Origin: Elymus sibiricus
Taxonomy: Eukaryota > Streptophyta > Magnoliopsida > Poales > Poaceae
NCBI GenBank assembly: GCA_039707655.1
Contig: CM077665.1
Location: 140,183,148 to 140,247,147, forward strand
DNA: 64,000 bases
Direction: 5' to 3'
This document shows positions 46,331 through 58,238 of this stretch, one piece after another. Made by a program: the position numbers and the translations under genes. Numbering within the stretch: position 1 is the first letter of the stretch; each line of letters begins with the position of its first letter. The notes beneath the pieces were generated by a model. The model made no database searches. It was not told the origin of the DNA and saw only the letters and a program-made list of their open reading frames with translations.

Positions 46331-47377
46331 TTTTTGATGTAATTCTATTTTTTATTGGCCATTCCAGTCTAGTTGTCTTTTCATTTTACGGGCTTTAATT
46401 TTGTTGATAATTATCAAATCTAAGATGCACTTTAGGTGGCTTTCTTATAAAAAAACACCCCATGGGTGTCTTTCCCCTTTTCCAAGCAAAGGCTTATGGA
46501 TTTCTACTCTTGTATGTTGGGGGAAAATAGGATCATGTTCTATACCCTATTTCTCTAACAATTTTCACAGTGTCGTTCACAATTCACGTATCTAAGGCTA
46601 GGGGTAGGTATTTTATTATACCGTATTTTCAAAGAGTCCACCGCTTATACATATAACATTCCTAGTCTTTTCAACTAGTTTCCGGAATAGACTCCATACC
46701 AAACTACCAACCACAATATTTTTTTTCTGCTAATGGATTTTACCCATTGAGTCTGTAGAGCACGCGCTTGTGAGCAACGCGTCATAGTAGAGAGTAGAAA
46801 TTCCATTATCAACATTAGAGTTGTAAGCTAACTATATGATGTAGCTCCCTTCAATTATCAGCATACCCAGGTTGTGTTATCAATATACATAGTATATTAT
46901 ATTTCACTGATAATCGACCACCTTCTTTAAGCAAATGATATTAAGTACATTCCAACAAGTAATAATTTCATGCTAAACATGTAAAGTAATTCCGTGTATA
47001 AATACATGAAAATTCAATAATGAGGTATTTCAAATTGAATATGGTTGCAGGACACATAATTCCAACATCCCCTATTATCCAAAACGATCATTCAAATATT
47101 CGTAAAATACACATCATTAGCATGCTTACTTAGTCAAGGGATCGACAATCATATTAACACCACGCAGGAAATCAGAAGAAATATGTAATAGCACATTCCC
47201 TCAATATGTTTTCTCATTGTTACACTTAAGATCCAAAGAGACCTTGATTTACGTCGGACTGTTTCATAACAGTTTGCACCTTGAGTATTATTTGCCCCGA
47301 GTGAAATTCCACCTTCACCTTCACCTCGAGTATTACTTTCTCGAGTGAAATTCCGCATCAATTATTTCCCATCACAT
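46331..47377. other. AT-rich interval with a possible copia remnant
   Basis: Most of this has no recognisable feature. On the minus strand near 47110-47135 a frame reads VNMIVDPLTK, resembling the C-terminal end of copia RNase H, which suggests an old copia scrap. 47281-47358 holds an imperfect direct duplication (gagtattatttgcc / gagtattactttct, each followed by cgagtgaaattcc). Confidence 0.35.
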
Positions 47378-49122
47378 TGTTGGGGAACGTAGTAATAATT
47401 CAAAAAAATTCCTACGTGTCTCCAAGATCAATCTAGGAGATGCTAGCAACGAGAGAGAGGGAGTGCATCTTCATACCCTTGAAGATCGCTAAGCGGAAGC
47501 GTTGCAAAGAACGCGGTTGATGGAGTTGTACTCGCGGCGATTCAAATCGCGGAAGATCCGATCCAAGCGCCGAACGGACAGCGCCTCCGCGTTCAACACA
47601 CGTACAGCCCGGGGATGTCTCCTCCTTCTTGATCCAGCAAGGGGAGAGGAGAAGTTGAGGGAGAGCTCCAGCAGCACGACGGCGTGGTGGCGGTGGAGCT
47701 CGTGGTTCTCCGGCAGAGCTTCGCTAAGCACTACGGAGGAGGATGAGGTGTAGGAGGGGGGAGGGCTACGCCAGGGGCAAGGGGTGCAGCTCCCATGCGC
47801 CTCCCCACTATATATAGGGGTGGAGGGGGCTGGTTTCTTGCCCTCCAAGTCCATTGGGGCGTTGGCAAAGGTGGGAGGAAAGAAATCCCATCCTTTCCCT
47901 TCCCCACCGATTGTTATCCCCCCTTTTTAGGGATCTTGATCTTATCCCTTCGGGATATGATCTTATTCCTTCTAAAGGGGGATCTTGGTGCGCCTTGACC
48001 AGGGGTGTGGGGCCTTGCCCCCACTACCCACGTTCATGTGGGTCCCCCCATGCAGGTGGGCCCCACTTCGGAACCTTCTAGAACCTTCCCGGTACAATAC
48101 CGAAAAATCCCGAACATTTTCCGGTGGCCAAAATGGGACTTCCCATATATAAATCTTTACCTCCGGACCATTCCGGAACTCCTCATGACGTCCGGGATCT
48201 CATCCGGGACACCGAACAACCTTCGGTTACCAACGTGTATTTCCCATTACAACTCTAGCGTCACCGAACCTTAAGTGTGTAGACCCTACGGGTTCGGGAA
48301 CCATGCAGACATGACCGAGACACCTCTCCGGCCAATAACCAATAGCGGGATCTGGATACCCATATTGGCTCCCACATGTTCCACGATGATCTCATCGGAT
48401 GAACCACGATGTTGGGGATTCAATTAATCCCGTATACAATTCCCTTTGTCCATCGGTATGTTACTTGCCCAAGATTCGATCGTCGGTATCCCTATACCTT
48501 GTTCAATCTCGTTACCGGCAAGTCTCTTTACTCGTTCCGTAACACATGATCCCATGACTAACTCCTTAGTCACATTGAGCTCATTATGATGATGTATTAC
48601 CGAGTGGGCCCAGAGATACCTCTCCGTCACACGGAGTGACAAATCCCAGTATCGATTCGTGCCAACCCAACAGACACTTTCGAAGATACCTGTAGTGCAC
48701 CTTTATAGTCACCCAGCTACGTTGTGACGTTTCATACACCCAAAGCATTCCTACGGTATCCGGGAGTTGCACAATCTCATGGTCTAAGGAAATGATACTT
48801 GACATTAGAAAAGCTCTAGCAGACGAACTACACGATCTTGTGCTATGCTTAGGATTGGGTCTTGTCCATCACATCATTCTCCTAATGATGTGATCCCGTT
48901 ATCAACGACATCCAATGTCCATGGTCAAGAAACCATGACCATCTATTGATCAACGAGCTAGTCAACTAGAGGCTCACTAGGGACATGGTGTGGTCTATGT
49001 ATTCACACATGTATTACAGTTTCCGGTTAATACAATTATAGCATGAACAATAGACAATTATCATGAACAAGGAAATATAATAATAACCATTTTATTATTG
49101 CCTCTAGGGCATATTTCCAACA
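47378..49122 (-). repeat. Angela-type 3' LTR (left)
   Basis: 1745 bp, tgttgggg to ttccaaca. Next to it is the polypurine tract complement. Confidence 0.97.
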
Positions 49123-49140
49123 GTCTCCCACTTGCACTAG
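49123..49140 (-). promoter_or_regulatory. Angela-type polypurine tract
   Basis: gtctcccacttgcactag on the plus strand, or AAGTGGGAGAC on the element strand, directly abuts the 3' LTR. Confidence 0.85.
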
Positions 49141-49154
49141 AGTCAATAATCTAG

Positions 49155-50495
49155 TTACATTGTGATGAATCGAACACCCATAGAGTTCTGGTGCTGATCA
49201 TGTTTCGCTCGTGGAAGAGGTTTAGTCAACGGATCTGCGACATTCAGATTCGTATGTACTTTACAAATATCTATATCTCCATCCTGAATGTAACCACGAA
49301 TGGAGTTGAAGCGGCGCTTGATGTGCTTGATCTTCTTGTGAAACCTGGGCTCCTTGGCAATGGCAATAGCTCCAGTGTTGTCACAGAAGAGAGTCATCGG
49401 GCCCGACGCATTGGGAATCACTCCTAGGTCGGTGATGAACTCCTTCATCCAGACTCCTTCATGCGCTGCTTCCGAAGCGGCTATGTACTCCGCTTCACAT
49501 GTAGATGCCGCCACGACGCTTTGCTTGCAACTGCACCAGCTGACTGCCCCACCATTCAAAATATACACGTATCCGGTTTGTGACTTGGAGTCATCTGGAT
49601 CTGTGTCGAAGCTAGCATTGACGTAACCCTTTACGACGAGCTCTTCGGCACCTCCATAAACGAGAAACATATCCTTAGTCCTTTTCAGGTACTTAAGGAT
49701 ATTCTTGACCGCTGTCCAGTGTTCCATTCCGGGATCACTTTGGTACCTCCCTACCAAACTTATGGCAAGGTTCACATTAGGTCTGGTACACAGCATGGCA
49801 TACATAATAGAGCCTATGGCTGAGGCATAGGGGATGACACTCATCTTTTCTCTATCTTCTGCTGAGGTGGGGCATTGAGCTGTGCTCAATCTCACACCTT
49901 GCAATACAGGCAAGAACCCCTTCTTGGACTGATCCATATTGAACTTCTTCAATATCTTGTCAAGGTATGTGCTTTGTGAAAGACCAATGAGGCGTCTCGA
50001 TCTATCTCTATAGATCTTGATGCCTAATATGTAAGCAGCTTCTCCAAGGTCCTTCATTGAAAAACACTTATTCAAATAGGCCTTTATGCTTTCCAAAAGT
50101 TCTATATCATTTCCCATCAACAATATGTCATCCACATATAAAATGAGAAATGCTACAGAGCTCCCACTCACTTTCTTGTAAATACAAGCTTCTCCATAAG
50201 TCTGTATAAACCCAAACGCTTTGATCACCTCATCAAAGCGAATGTTCCAACTCCGAGATGGTTGCACCAGCCCATAGATGGAGCGCTGGAGCTTGCATAC
50301 CTTATCAGCATTCTTAGGATCGACAAAACCTTCCGGCTGCATCATATACAATTCTTCCTTAAGGAAACCGTTAAGGAATGCCGTTTTGACGTCCATTTGC
50401 CAGATCTCATAATCATAAAATGCGGCAACTGCTAACATGATTCGGACGGACTTCAGCATCGCTACGGGTGAGAAAGTCTCATCGTAGTCAACTCC
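49155..50495 (-). pseudogene. pol: Copia reverse transcriptase and RNase H (separated from Gag-Pol by one stop)
   Basis: The frame continues directly after a TAA at 50496-50498. It begins GVDYDETFSPVAMLKSVR, the typical copia RT start, contains KTAFLNG, the YVDD active site (ILYVDDILL) and IYGLVQPSRSW, then RNase H with CEAEYIAASEAAHE and the C-terminal NVADPLTKPL. It ends at 49155, just before the polypurine tract. It appears intact apart from lacking its own start; the first ATG in frame is at 50459, within RT. Without read-through no RT would be made from this copy. Confidence 0.92.
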
Positions 50496-53105
50496 TTAAA
50501 CTTGTCGATTACCATCCGCGTCAGTCTTCTTCTTAAAGATCCATTTATTTTCTATGGCTTGCCGATCATCGGGCAAGTCCACCAAAGTCCATACTTTGTT
50601 CTCATACATGGATCCTATCTCGGATTTCTTGGCTTCAAGCCATTTGTTGGAATCCGGGCCCGCCATGGCTTCTTCATAGTTCGAAGGTTCACCGTTGTCT
50701 AACAACATGATTTCTAGGACAGGGTTGCCGTACCACTCTGGTGCGGAACGTGTCCTCGTGGACCTACGAAGTTCAGTAGTAACTTGATCCGAAGTTTCAT
50801 GATCATCATCATTAACTTCCTCTCTAGTCAGTGCAGGCACCACAAAAACATTTTCCTGCGCTGCGCTACTCTCCGGTTCGAGAGGGGGTACAATTACCTC
50901 ATCAAGTTCTACTCTCCTCCCACTTACTTCTTTCGAGAGAAACTCTTTCTCTAGAAAGGATCCATTCTTGGCAACAAAGATCTTGCCTTCGGATCTGAGG
51001 TAGAAGGTATACCCAATAGTTTCCTTAGGGTATCCTATGAAGACGCACTTTTCCGATTTGGGTTCGAGCTTTTCAGGTTGAAGTTTCTTGACATAAGCAT
51101 CGCATCCCCAAACTTTCAGAAATGACAGCTTAGGTTTCTTCCCAAACCATAATTCATACGGTGTCGACTCAATGGATTTAGACGGTGCCCTATTTAAAGT
51201 GAATGCGACAGTCTCTAATGCATATCCCCAAAATGATAGCGGTAAATCAGTAAGAGACATCATAGATCGCACCATATCCAATAGAGTGCGATTACGACGT
51301 TCGGACACACCATTACGCTGAGGTGTGCCAGGCGGCGTGAGTTGTGAAACAATTCCACATTTCCTTAAGTGCGTGCTAAACTCGTGACTCAAATATTCTC
51401 CTCCACGATCAGATCGTAAGAACTTTATTTTCTTGTCACGTTGATTCTCTACCTCACTCTGAAATTCCTTGAACTTTTCAGAGGTCTCAGACTTGTGTTT
51501 CATTAAGTAGACATACCCATATTTGCTTAAGTCATCAGTGAGGGTGAGAACATAACGATAGCCACCGCGAGCCTCAACGCTCATTAGACCGCATACATCG
51601 GTATGTATTATTTCCAACAAGTTGGTTGCTCGCTCCATTGTTCCGGAGAACGGAGTCTTAGTCATCTTGCCCATGAGGCATGGTTCGCACGTGTCAAATG
51701 ATTCATAATCAAGAGACTCCAAAAGTCCATCTGCATGGAGTTTCTTCATGCGTTTGACACCAATATGACCAAGGCGGCAGTGCCACAAGTATGTGGGACT
51801 ATCATTATCAACCTTACATCGTTTGGTATTCACACTATGAATATGTGTAACATCACGTTCGAGATTCAATAAAAATAAACCATTGACCAGCGGGGCATGA
51901 TCATAAAACATATCTCTCATATAAATAGAACAACCATTATTCTCGGATTTAAATGAGTAGCCATCTCGCATCAAACGAGATCCAGATACAATGTTCATGC
52001 TCAAAGCTGGTACTAAATAACAATTATTGAGGTTTAAAACTAATCCCGAAGGTAGATGTAGAGGTAGCGTGCCGACGGCGATCACATCGACCTTGGAACC
52101 ATTCCCGACGCGCATCGTCACCTCGTCCTTCGCCAGTCTCCGCTTATTCCGCAGCTCCTGTTTTGAGTTACAAATGTGAGCAACCGCACCAGTATCAAAT
52201 ACCCAGGAGCTACTACGAGCGCTGGTAAGGTACACATCAATAACATGTATATCATATATACCTTTGACGTTGCCGGCCTTCTTATCCGCTAAGTACTTGG
52301 GGCAGTTCCGCTTCCAGTGACCGGTTCCCTTGCAATAAAAGCACTCAGTCGCAGGCTTGGGTCCATTCTTGGGCTTCTTCCCGGCAACTGATTTACCGGG
52401 CGCGGCAACTGCTTTGCCGTTCTTCTTGAAGTTCTTCTTACCCTTGCCTTTCTTGAAACTGGTGGTCTTATTCACCATCAACACTTGATGTTCCTTTTTG
52501 ATCTCCACCTCCGCTGATTTCAGCATCGAATATAACTCAGGAATGGACTTCTCCATCCCTTGCATATTGAAATTCATCACAAAGCTCTTGTAGCTAGGTG
52601 GAAGAAACTGGAGGATTCTGTCAATAACCGAGTCATCCGGAAGATTAACTCCCAGCTGAGACAAGCGGTTGTGCAACCCAAACATTTTGAGTATGTGCTC
52701 GCTGACAGAACTATTTTCCTCCATCTTACAACTGAAGAACTTGTCGGAGACTTCATATCTCTCGACCCGGGCATGAGCTTGGAAAACCATTCTCAGCTCT
52801 TGGAACATCTCATATGCTCCGTGTTGCTCAAAACGCTTTTGGAGCCCCGGTTCTAAGCTGTAAAGCATGCCGCACTGAACCAGGGAGTAATCATCACTAC
52901 GCGACTGCCAGGCGTTCATAACGTCTTGAGTTGCTGGGAAAATGGGTGCGTCACCTAGTGGTGCATCAAGGACATATGCTTTCTTGGAAGCTATGAGGAT
53001 GATCCTCAAGTTACGGACCCAGTCCGTATAGTTGCTTCCATCGTCTTTCATCTTGGTTTTCTCTAGGAACGCGTTGAAGTTGAGGGCAACATTAGCGTGG
53101 GCCAT
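50496..53105 (-). pseudogene. gag-pol: Copia Gag, protease and integrase polyprotein, ending in a premature stop
   Basis: 869 residues from MAHANVALNFN. The Gag core is followed by a lysine-rich stretch and a zinc knuckle (CFYCKGTGHWKRNC, near residue 255), the protease active site WVFDTGAVAHIC, the integrase HHCC region (WHCRLGH ... CEPCLMGK), the catalytic residues in HTDVCG, TDDLSK and the NGVSERRNRT segment, the integrase C-terminus, and the very start of RT (WTLVDLPDDRQAIENKWIFK). The stop TAA at 50496-50498 interrupts a conserved QV-(Y/H)KGVDYDETF stretch and probably came with a 3-base deletion. Gag, protease and integrase could still be translated. Confidence 0.93.
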
Positions 53106-54383
53106 TGGATCTACAAGATAGATTGTAAAGACAATTTTAGACTAAGTTCATGATAATTAAGTTCATCTAATCAAATTATTTAATGAACTCCCACTCAGAT
53201 AGACATCCCTATAGTCATCTAAGTGATACATGATCCATATCGACTAGGCCGTGTCCGATCATCACGTGAGACGGACTAGTCATCAATGGTGAACATCTCC
53301 ATGTTGATCGCATCTACTATATGACTCATGTTCGACCTTTCGGTCTCTCGTGTTCCGAGGCCATGTCTGTACATGCTAGGCTCATCAAGTCAACCTAAGT
53401 GTTTCGCGTGTGTAAATCTGGCTTACACCCGTTGTATGCGAACGTTAGAATCTATCACACCCGATCTTCACGTGGTGCTTCGAAACAACGATCCTTAGCA
53501 ACGGTGCACACTTAGGGGGAACACATTTCTTGAAATTTTAGTGAGGGATCATATTATTTATGCTACCGTCATTCTAAGAAAATAAGATGTAAAAACATGA
53601 TAAACATCACATGCAAATCATAAAGTGACATGATATGGCCAATATCATCTTGCGCCTTTGATCTCCATCTTCGGGGCGCGGCATGATCACCATCGTCACC
53701 GGCACGACACCATGATCTCCATCATCATGATCTCCATCATCGTATCTTCATGAAGTTGTCTCGCCAACTATTACTTCTACTACTATGGCTAACGGTTAGC
53801 AATAAAGTAAAGTAATTACATGGCGTTTTTGATTGACACGCGGGTCATACAATAAATTAAGACAACTCCTATGGCTCCTGCCGGTTGTCATACTCATCAA
53901 CATGCAAGTCGTGATTCCTATTACAAGAACATGATCAATCTCATACATCACATATATTTCATCACATTCTTTTGGCCATATCACATCACATAGCATACCC
54001 TGCAAAAACAAGTTAGACGTCCTCTAATTGTTGTTGCAAGTTTTACGTGGCTGCTATGGGTTTCTAGCAAGAACGTTTCTTACCTACGCAAAACCCACAA
54101 CGGTGATATGCCAATTGCTATTTACCCTTCATAAGGACCCTCTTCATCGAATCCGATCCGACTAAAGTGGGAGAGACAGACACCCGCTAGCCACCTTATG
54201 CAACAAGTGCATGTCAGGCGGTGGAACCAGTCTCACGTAAGTGTACGTGTAAAGTCGGTCCGGGCCGCTTCATCCCACAATACCGCCGAATCAAGATAGG
54301 ACTAGTAACGGCAAGCAAATTGACCAAATCATCGCCCACAACTACTTGTGTTCTACTCGTGCATAGAATCTACGCATAGACCT
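53106..54383 (-). other. Angela-type untranslated leader
   Basis: 1.28 kb between the primer site and the gag ATG with no coding sequence, as usual for this family. It would contain dimerisation and packaging signals. Confidence 0.75.
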
Positions 54384-54397
54384 AGCTCTGATACCAC
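54384..54397 (-). promoter_or_regulatory. Angela-type primer binding site (initiator Met tRNA)
   Basis: agctctgataccac on the plus strand, or TGGTATCAGAGCT on the element strand, next to the 5' LTR. Confidence 0.92.
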
Positions 54398-56142
54398 TGT
54401 TGGGGAACGTAGTAATAATTCAAAAAATTTCCTACGTGTCACCAAGATCAATCTAGGAGATGCTAGCAACGAGAGAGAGGGAGTGCATCTTCATACCCTT
54501 GAAGATCGCTAAGCGGAAGCATTGCAAAGAACGCGGTTGATGGAGTCGTACTCGCGGCGATTCAAATCGCGGAAGATCCGATCCAAGCGCCGAACGGACG
54601 GCGCCTCCGCGTTCAACACACGTACAGCCCGGGGACGTCTCCTCCTTCTTGATCCAGGAAGGGGAGAGGAGAAGTTGAGGGAGAGCTCCGGCAGCATGAC
54701 GGCGTGGTGGCGGTGGAGCTCGTGGTTCTCCGGCAGAGCTTCGCTAAGCACTACGGAGGAGGAGGAGGTGTAGGAGGGGCGAGGGCTGCGCCAGGGGCAA
54801 GGGGTGCAGCTCCCATGCGCCTCCCCACTATATATAGGGGTGGAGGGGGCTGGTTTCTTGCCCTCCAAGTCCATTGGGGCGTTGGCAAAGGTGGGAGGAA
54901 AGAAATCCCATCCTTTCCCTTCCCCACTGATTGTTATCCCCCCTTTTTAGGGATCTTGATCTTATCCCTTCGGGATATGATCTTATTCCTTCTAAAGGGG
55001 GATCTTGGTGCGCCTTGACCAGGGGTGTGGGGCCTTGCCCCCACTACCCACGTTCATGTGGGTCCCCCCATGCAGGTGGGCCCCACTCCGGAACCTTCTA
55101 GAACCTTCCCGGTACAATACCGAAAAATCCCGAACATTTTCCGGTGGCCAAAATAGGACTACCCATATATAAATCTTTACCTCCGGACCATTCTGGAACT
55201 CCTCGTGACGTCCGGGATCTCATCCGGGACTCCGAAAAACCTTCGGTCACCAACGTGTATTTCCCATTACAACTCTAGCGTCACCGAACCTTAAGTGTGT
55301 AGACCCTACGGGTTCGGGAACCATGCAGACATGACCGAGACACCTCTCCGGCCAATAACCAATAGCGGGATCTGGATACCCATATTGGCTCCCACATGTT
55401 CCACGATGATCTCATCGGATGAACCACGATGTCGGGGATTCAATTAACCCCGTATACAATTCCCTTTGTCCATCGGTATGTTACTTGCCCGAGATTCGAT
55501 CGTCGGTATCCCTATACCTTGTTCAATCTCGTTACCGGCAAGTCTCTTTACTCGTTCCGTAACACATGATCCCGTGACTAACTCCTTAGTCACATTGAGC
55601 TCATTATGATGATGTATTACCGAGTGGGCCCAGAGATACCTCTCCGTCACACGGAGTGACAAATCCCAGTCTCGATTCGTGCCAACCCAACAGACACTTT
55701 CGGAGATACCTGTAGTGCACCTTTATAGTCACCCAGCTACGTTGTGACGTTTCATACACCCAAAGCATTCCTACGGTATCCGGGAGTTGCACAATCTCAT
55801 GGTCTAAGGAAATGATACTTGACATTAGAAAAGCTCTAGCAGACGAACTACACGATCTTGTGCTATGCTTAGGATTGGGTCTTGTCCATCACATCATTCT
55901 CCTAATGATGTGATCCCGTTATCAACGACATCCAATGTCCATGGTCAGGAAACCATGACCATCTATTGATCAACGAGCTAGTCAACTAGAGGCTCACTAG
56001 GGACATGGTGTGGTCTATGTATTCACACATGTATTACGGTTTCCGGTTAATACAATTATAGCATGAACAATAGACAATTATCATGAACAAGGAAATATAA
56101 TAATAACCATTTTATTATTGCCTCTAGGGCATATTTCCAACA
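54398..56142 (-). repeat. Angela-type 5' LTR (right)
   Basis: 1745 bp. It differs from the left copy mainly by transitions and carries the element promoter (a tatatatagg box is present near 54832 on the plus strand, but its role was not tested). Confidence 0.97.
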
Positions 56143-56147
56143 CACAT

Positions 56148-56253
56148 AACATCAATACTATGAATAATTCCACATTGAGTTAAGTAGATGAAACCATGTT
56201 CAGTTAAAAGCCACTTGAATATTCAATGCAAACAATAAATGAAAATTGTACAA
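56148..56253. other. Pre-insertion sequence between the Angela-type element and the solo LTR
   Basis: AT-rich, ending with the TACAA target copy. It is continuous with 57837 onward once the solo LTR is removed, and is probably an intron of the minus-strand gene with the exon at 58088-58192. Confidence 0.45.
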
Positions 56254-57831
56254 TGACGTGGCTTGAGACTGCATCGGTATTTTCCCAAAGAGGAAGGGAT
56301 GATGCAGCACAGCGACGGTAAGTATTTCCCTCAGTTATGAAACCAAGGTTATCGAACAAGTAGGAGGATCACCACCACCCAATAAGCAACACCTGCCCAC
56401 AAACAACAAATACTTGCAACCCGATGCGAAAGAGAGGTTGTCAATCTCTCTACGGTAATAAGATAGATTAGGTAGTGATAGATAGGAGAGATAGATCTCT
56501 CAAGAACACAAATAAAAAGAGTAAATATGCAGCAATATATTTTTGGGTTTTTTGGTTTTGTAGATCTGAAAACAAAGATTGCAAAAACATAGATCGGAAA
56601 GCAATATGATGGAAAATTAGACCCGGGGGCCGTAGGGTTCACTAGTGGCTTCTCTCATGAGTCTAGCGCACGGTGGGTGAACAAATTACTGTTGGGCAAT
56701 TGATAGAAAATCGAATAGTCATGACGATATCCAAGGCGATGATCATTATATAGGCATCACGTCCAAGATAGATAGACCGACTCCTGCCTGCATCTACCTC
56801 TATTACTCCACACATCGACCGCTATCCAGCATGCATCTAGTGTATTAAGTTCATGGAAAACGGAGTAATGCAAGAAGAACGATGACATGATGTAGACAAG
56901 ATCTATTCATGTAGGAATAGACCGCATCTTGTTATCCTTAATAGCAATGATACATGCGTGTCTTGCTGCCCCTTCTGTCACTGGGAAAGAACACCGCAAG
57001 ATCGAACCCATCATAAAGCACCTCTTCCCATGGCAAGAAAAATCGATCTAGTTAGCCTAACTAAACCAAAGATTCAAAGAAGAAATACGATGCTATAAGC
57101 AATCATGCATATAAGAGATCAAAGAAGACACAAATAATATTCATGGATAGAAACTGATCATGAACTCAAAATTCATCAGATCCCAACAAACACACCACAA
57201 AAGTTTACATCAAATAGATCTCCAAGAGACCATTGTATTAAGAATCATAAGAGAGAGAGAGAGAAGAAGCCATCTAGCTACTGCCTACGGACCCGTAGGT
57301 CTATGGTGGACTACTCACGCATCATCGGAGAGGCACCTATGAGGAAGATGAACCCCTCCGTGATGGTGTTTAGATTGGATCTCGCGGTTCTAGAACTTGC
57401 AGCGGCTGGAATTGTGTTTCGTCGACTCCCCTAGGGTTTTCCAAATATTTGAGAATTTATAGGCATCAGAGGCGGTGCGGAAGGGGGCCGAGGAGGGCAC
57501 AACCCATCAGGGCGCACCGGGGCCTCCCTGGCGCGCCCTGGTGGGTTGTGCTCTCCACAGCCCACCTCTTCGGCAGTTGTTTGGCCCACTGGGTGTCTTC
57601 TGGTCCAGAAAAAATCTCCAAAAAGTTTCGTCGCGATTGGACTCCATTTGGTATTGATTTTCTGCGAAGTAAAAAATAAGCAAAAATAGCAACTGGCACG
57701 TTGGCACTATGTCAATAGGTTAGTCCCAAAAAATGATATAAAGTTGTAATAAAATGATTGTAAAACATCCAATAATTATAATATAACAGCATGGAACAAG
57801 CAAAAATTATAGATACGTTGGAGACGTATCA
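56254..57831 (-). mobile_element. Gypsy-type solo LTR (Fatima/Sabrina-like)
   Basis: 1578 bp beginning tgacgtggcttgagactgca and ending gagacgtatca, flanked by a perfect TSD, TACAA (56249-56253 and 57832-57836). The reverse complement starts TGATACGTCTCCAACGTATC, the same kind of end as elements A and B. No internal sequence is present, so it arose by recombination between LTRs. The family name is uncertain. Confidence 0.9.
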
Positions 57832-58087
57832 TACAACACTCGTAGATTTCAGACCTAAGATTTTAGTATAATCCAGAATCCTACATCTACAGATCACCAT
57901 ATGAATTTTCCTAATTTAGTTTGTGAATAATAAGGCAGGCCATAAAATACATAAGAAACCAAGTGCTAGTCTACATTTTTAGGCTACCAAGACTTTAGTG
58001 TAACCCAGAGATAATAACTTCAGACAAATTACCAACCAACAAGTGAGCAAAACTGAAGACAGAGGGTAGTAAAAATAGCACACTTAC

Positions 58088-58192
58088 GCCTGCACCGTAA
58101 GCTTCATAGACTCCTCTAGACATTCCTTGCACATCTCCTCACTTTGGCATAGCTCCTCTTTCGATGGTTTCACCGAATCAAGTTCAGGTCCT
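58088..58192 (-). CDS. Internal exon of an unidentified host gene
   Basis: On the minus strand a pyrimidine-rich acceptor (cttttgcttttcag) precedes a 105-bp open exon that ends at a consensus donor (gc/GTAAGTG). It reads GPELDSVKPSKEELCQSEEM and continues to KLTVQA, helical and charged with two nearby cysteines. Both splice junctions are in a compatible phase (1 + 34 codons + 2). The flanking sequence is AT-rich and intron-like and contains the solo LTR and the Angela-type element downstream; the copia LTR at 58239 lies 46 bases upstream. The protein family was not recognised. Other exons are outside or lost. Confidence 0.5.
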
Positions 58193-58238
58193 CTGAAAAG
58201 CAAAAGCATTGGGGTTGGAAGAACATGCGGTACCCCCA

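Larger units (their letters stand above)
47378..56142 (-). mobile_element. Complete Angela/WIS/BARE-1-type copia retrotransposon
   Basis: Two 1745-bp LTRs (47378-49122 and 54398-56142) are flanked by a perfect TSD, CACAT (47373-47377 and 56143-56147). LTR sequence (the minus strand starts TGTTGGAAATATGCCCTAGA), primer site, polypurine tract and polyprotein order gag, protease, integrase, RT, RNase H identify a copia element of this family. About 29 LTR differences were counted by eye (1.7%, about 0.6 million years at 1.3e-8). The coding region is broken by one stop only. Confidence 0.97.

Noticed and set aside
47489..55825. Pairs of similar ORFs near 47.5-48.8 kb and 54.5-55.8 kb
   Set aside because: They are the two LTR copies of the Angela-type element read through by chance, not duplicated genes.
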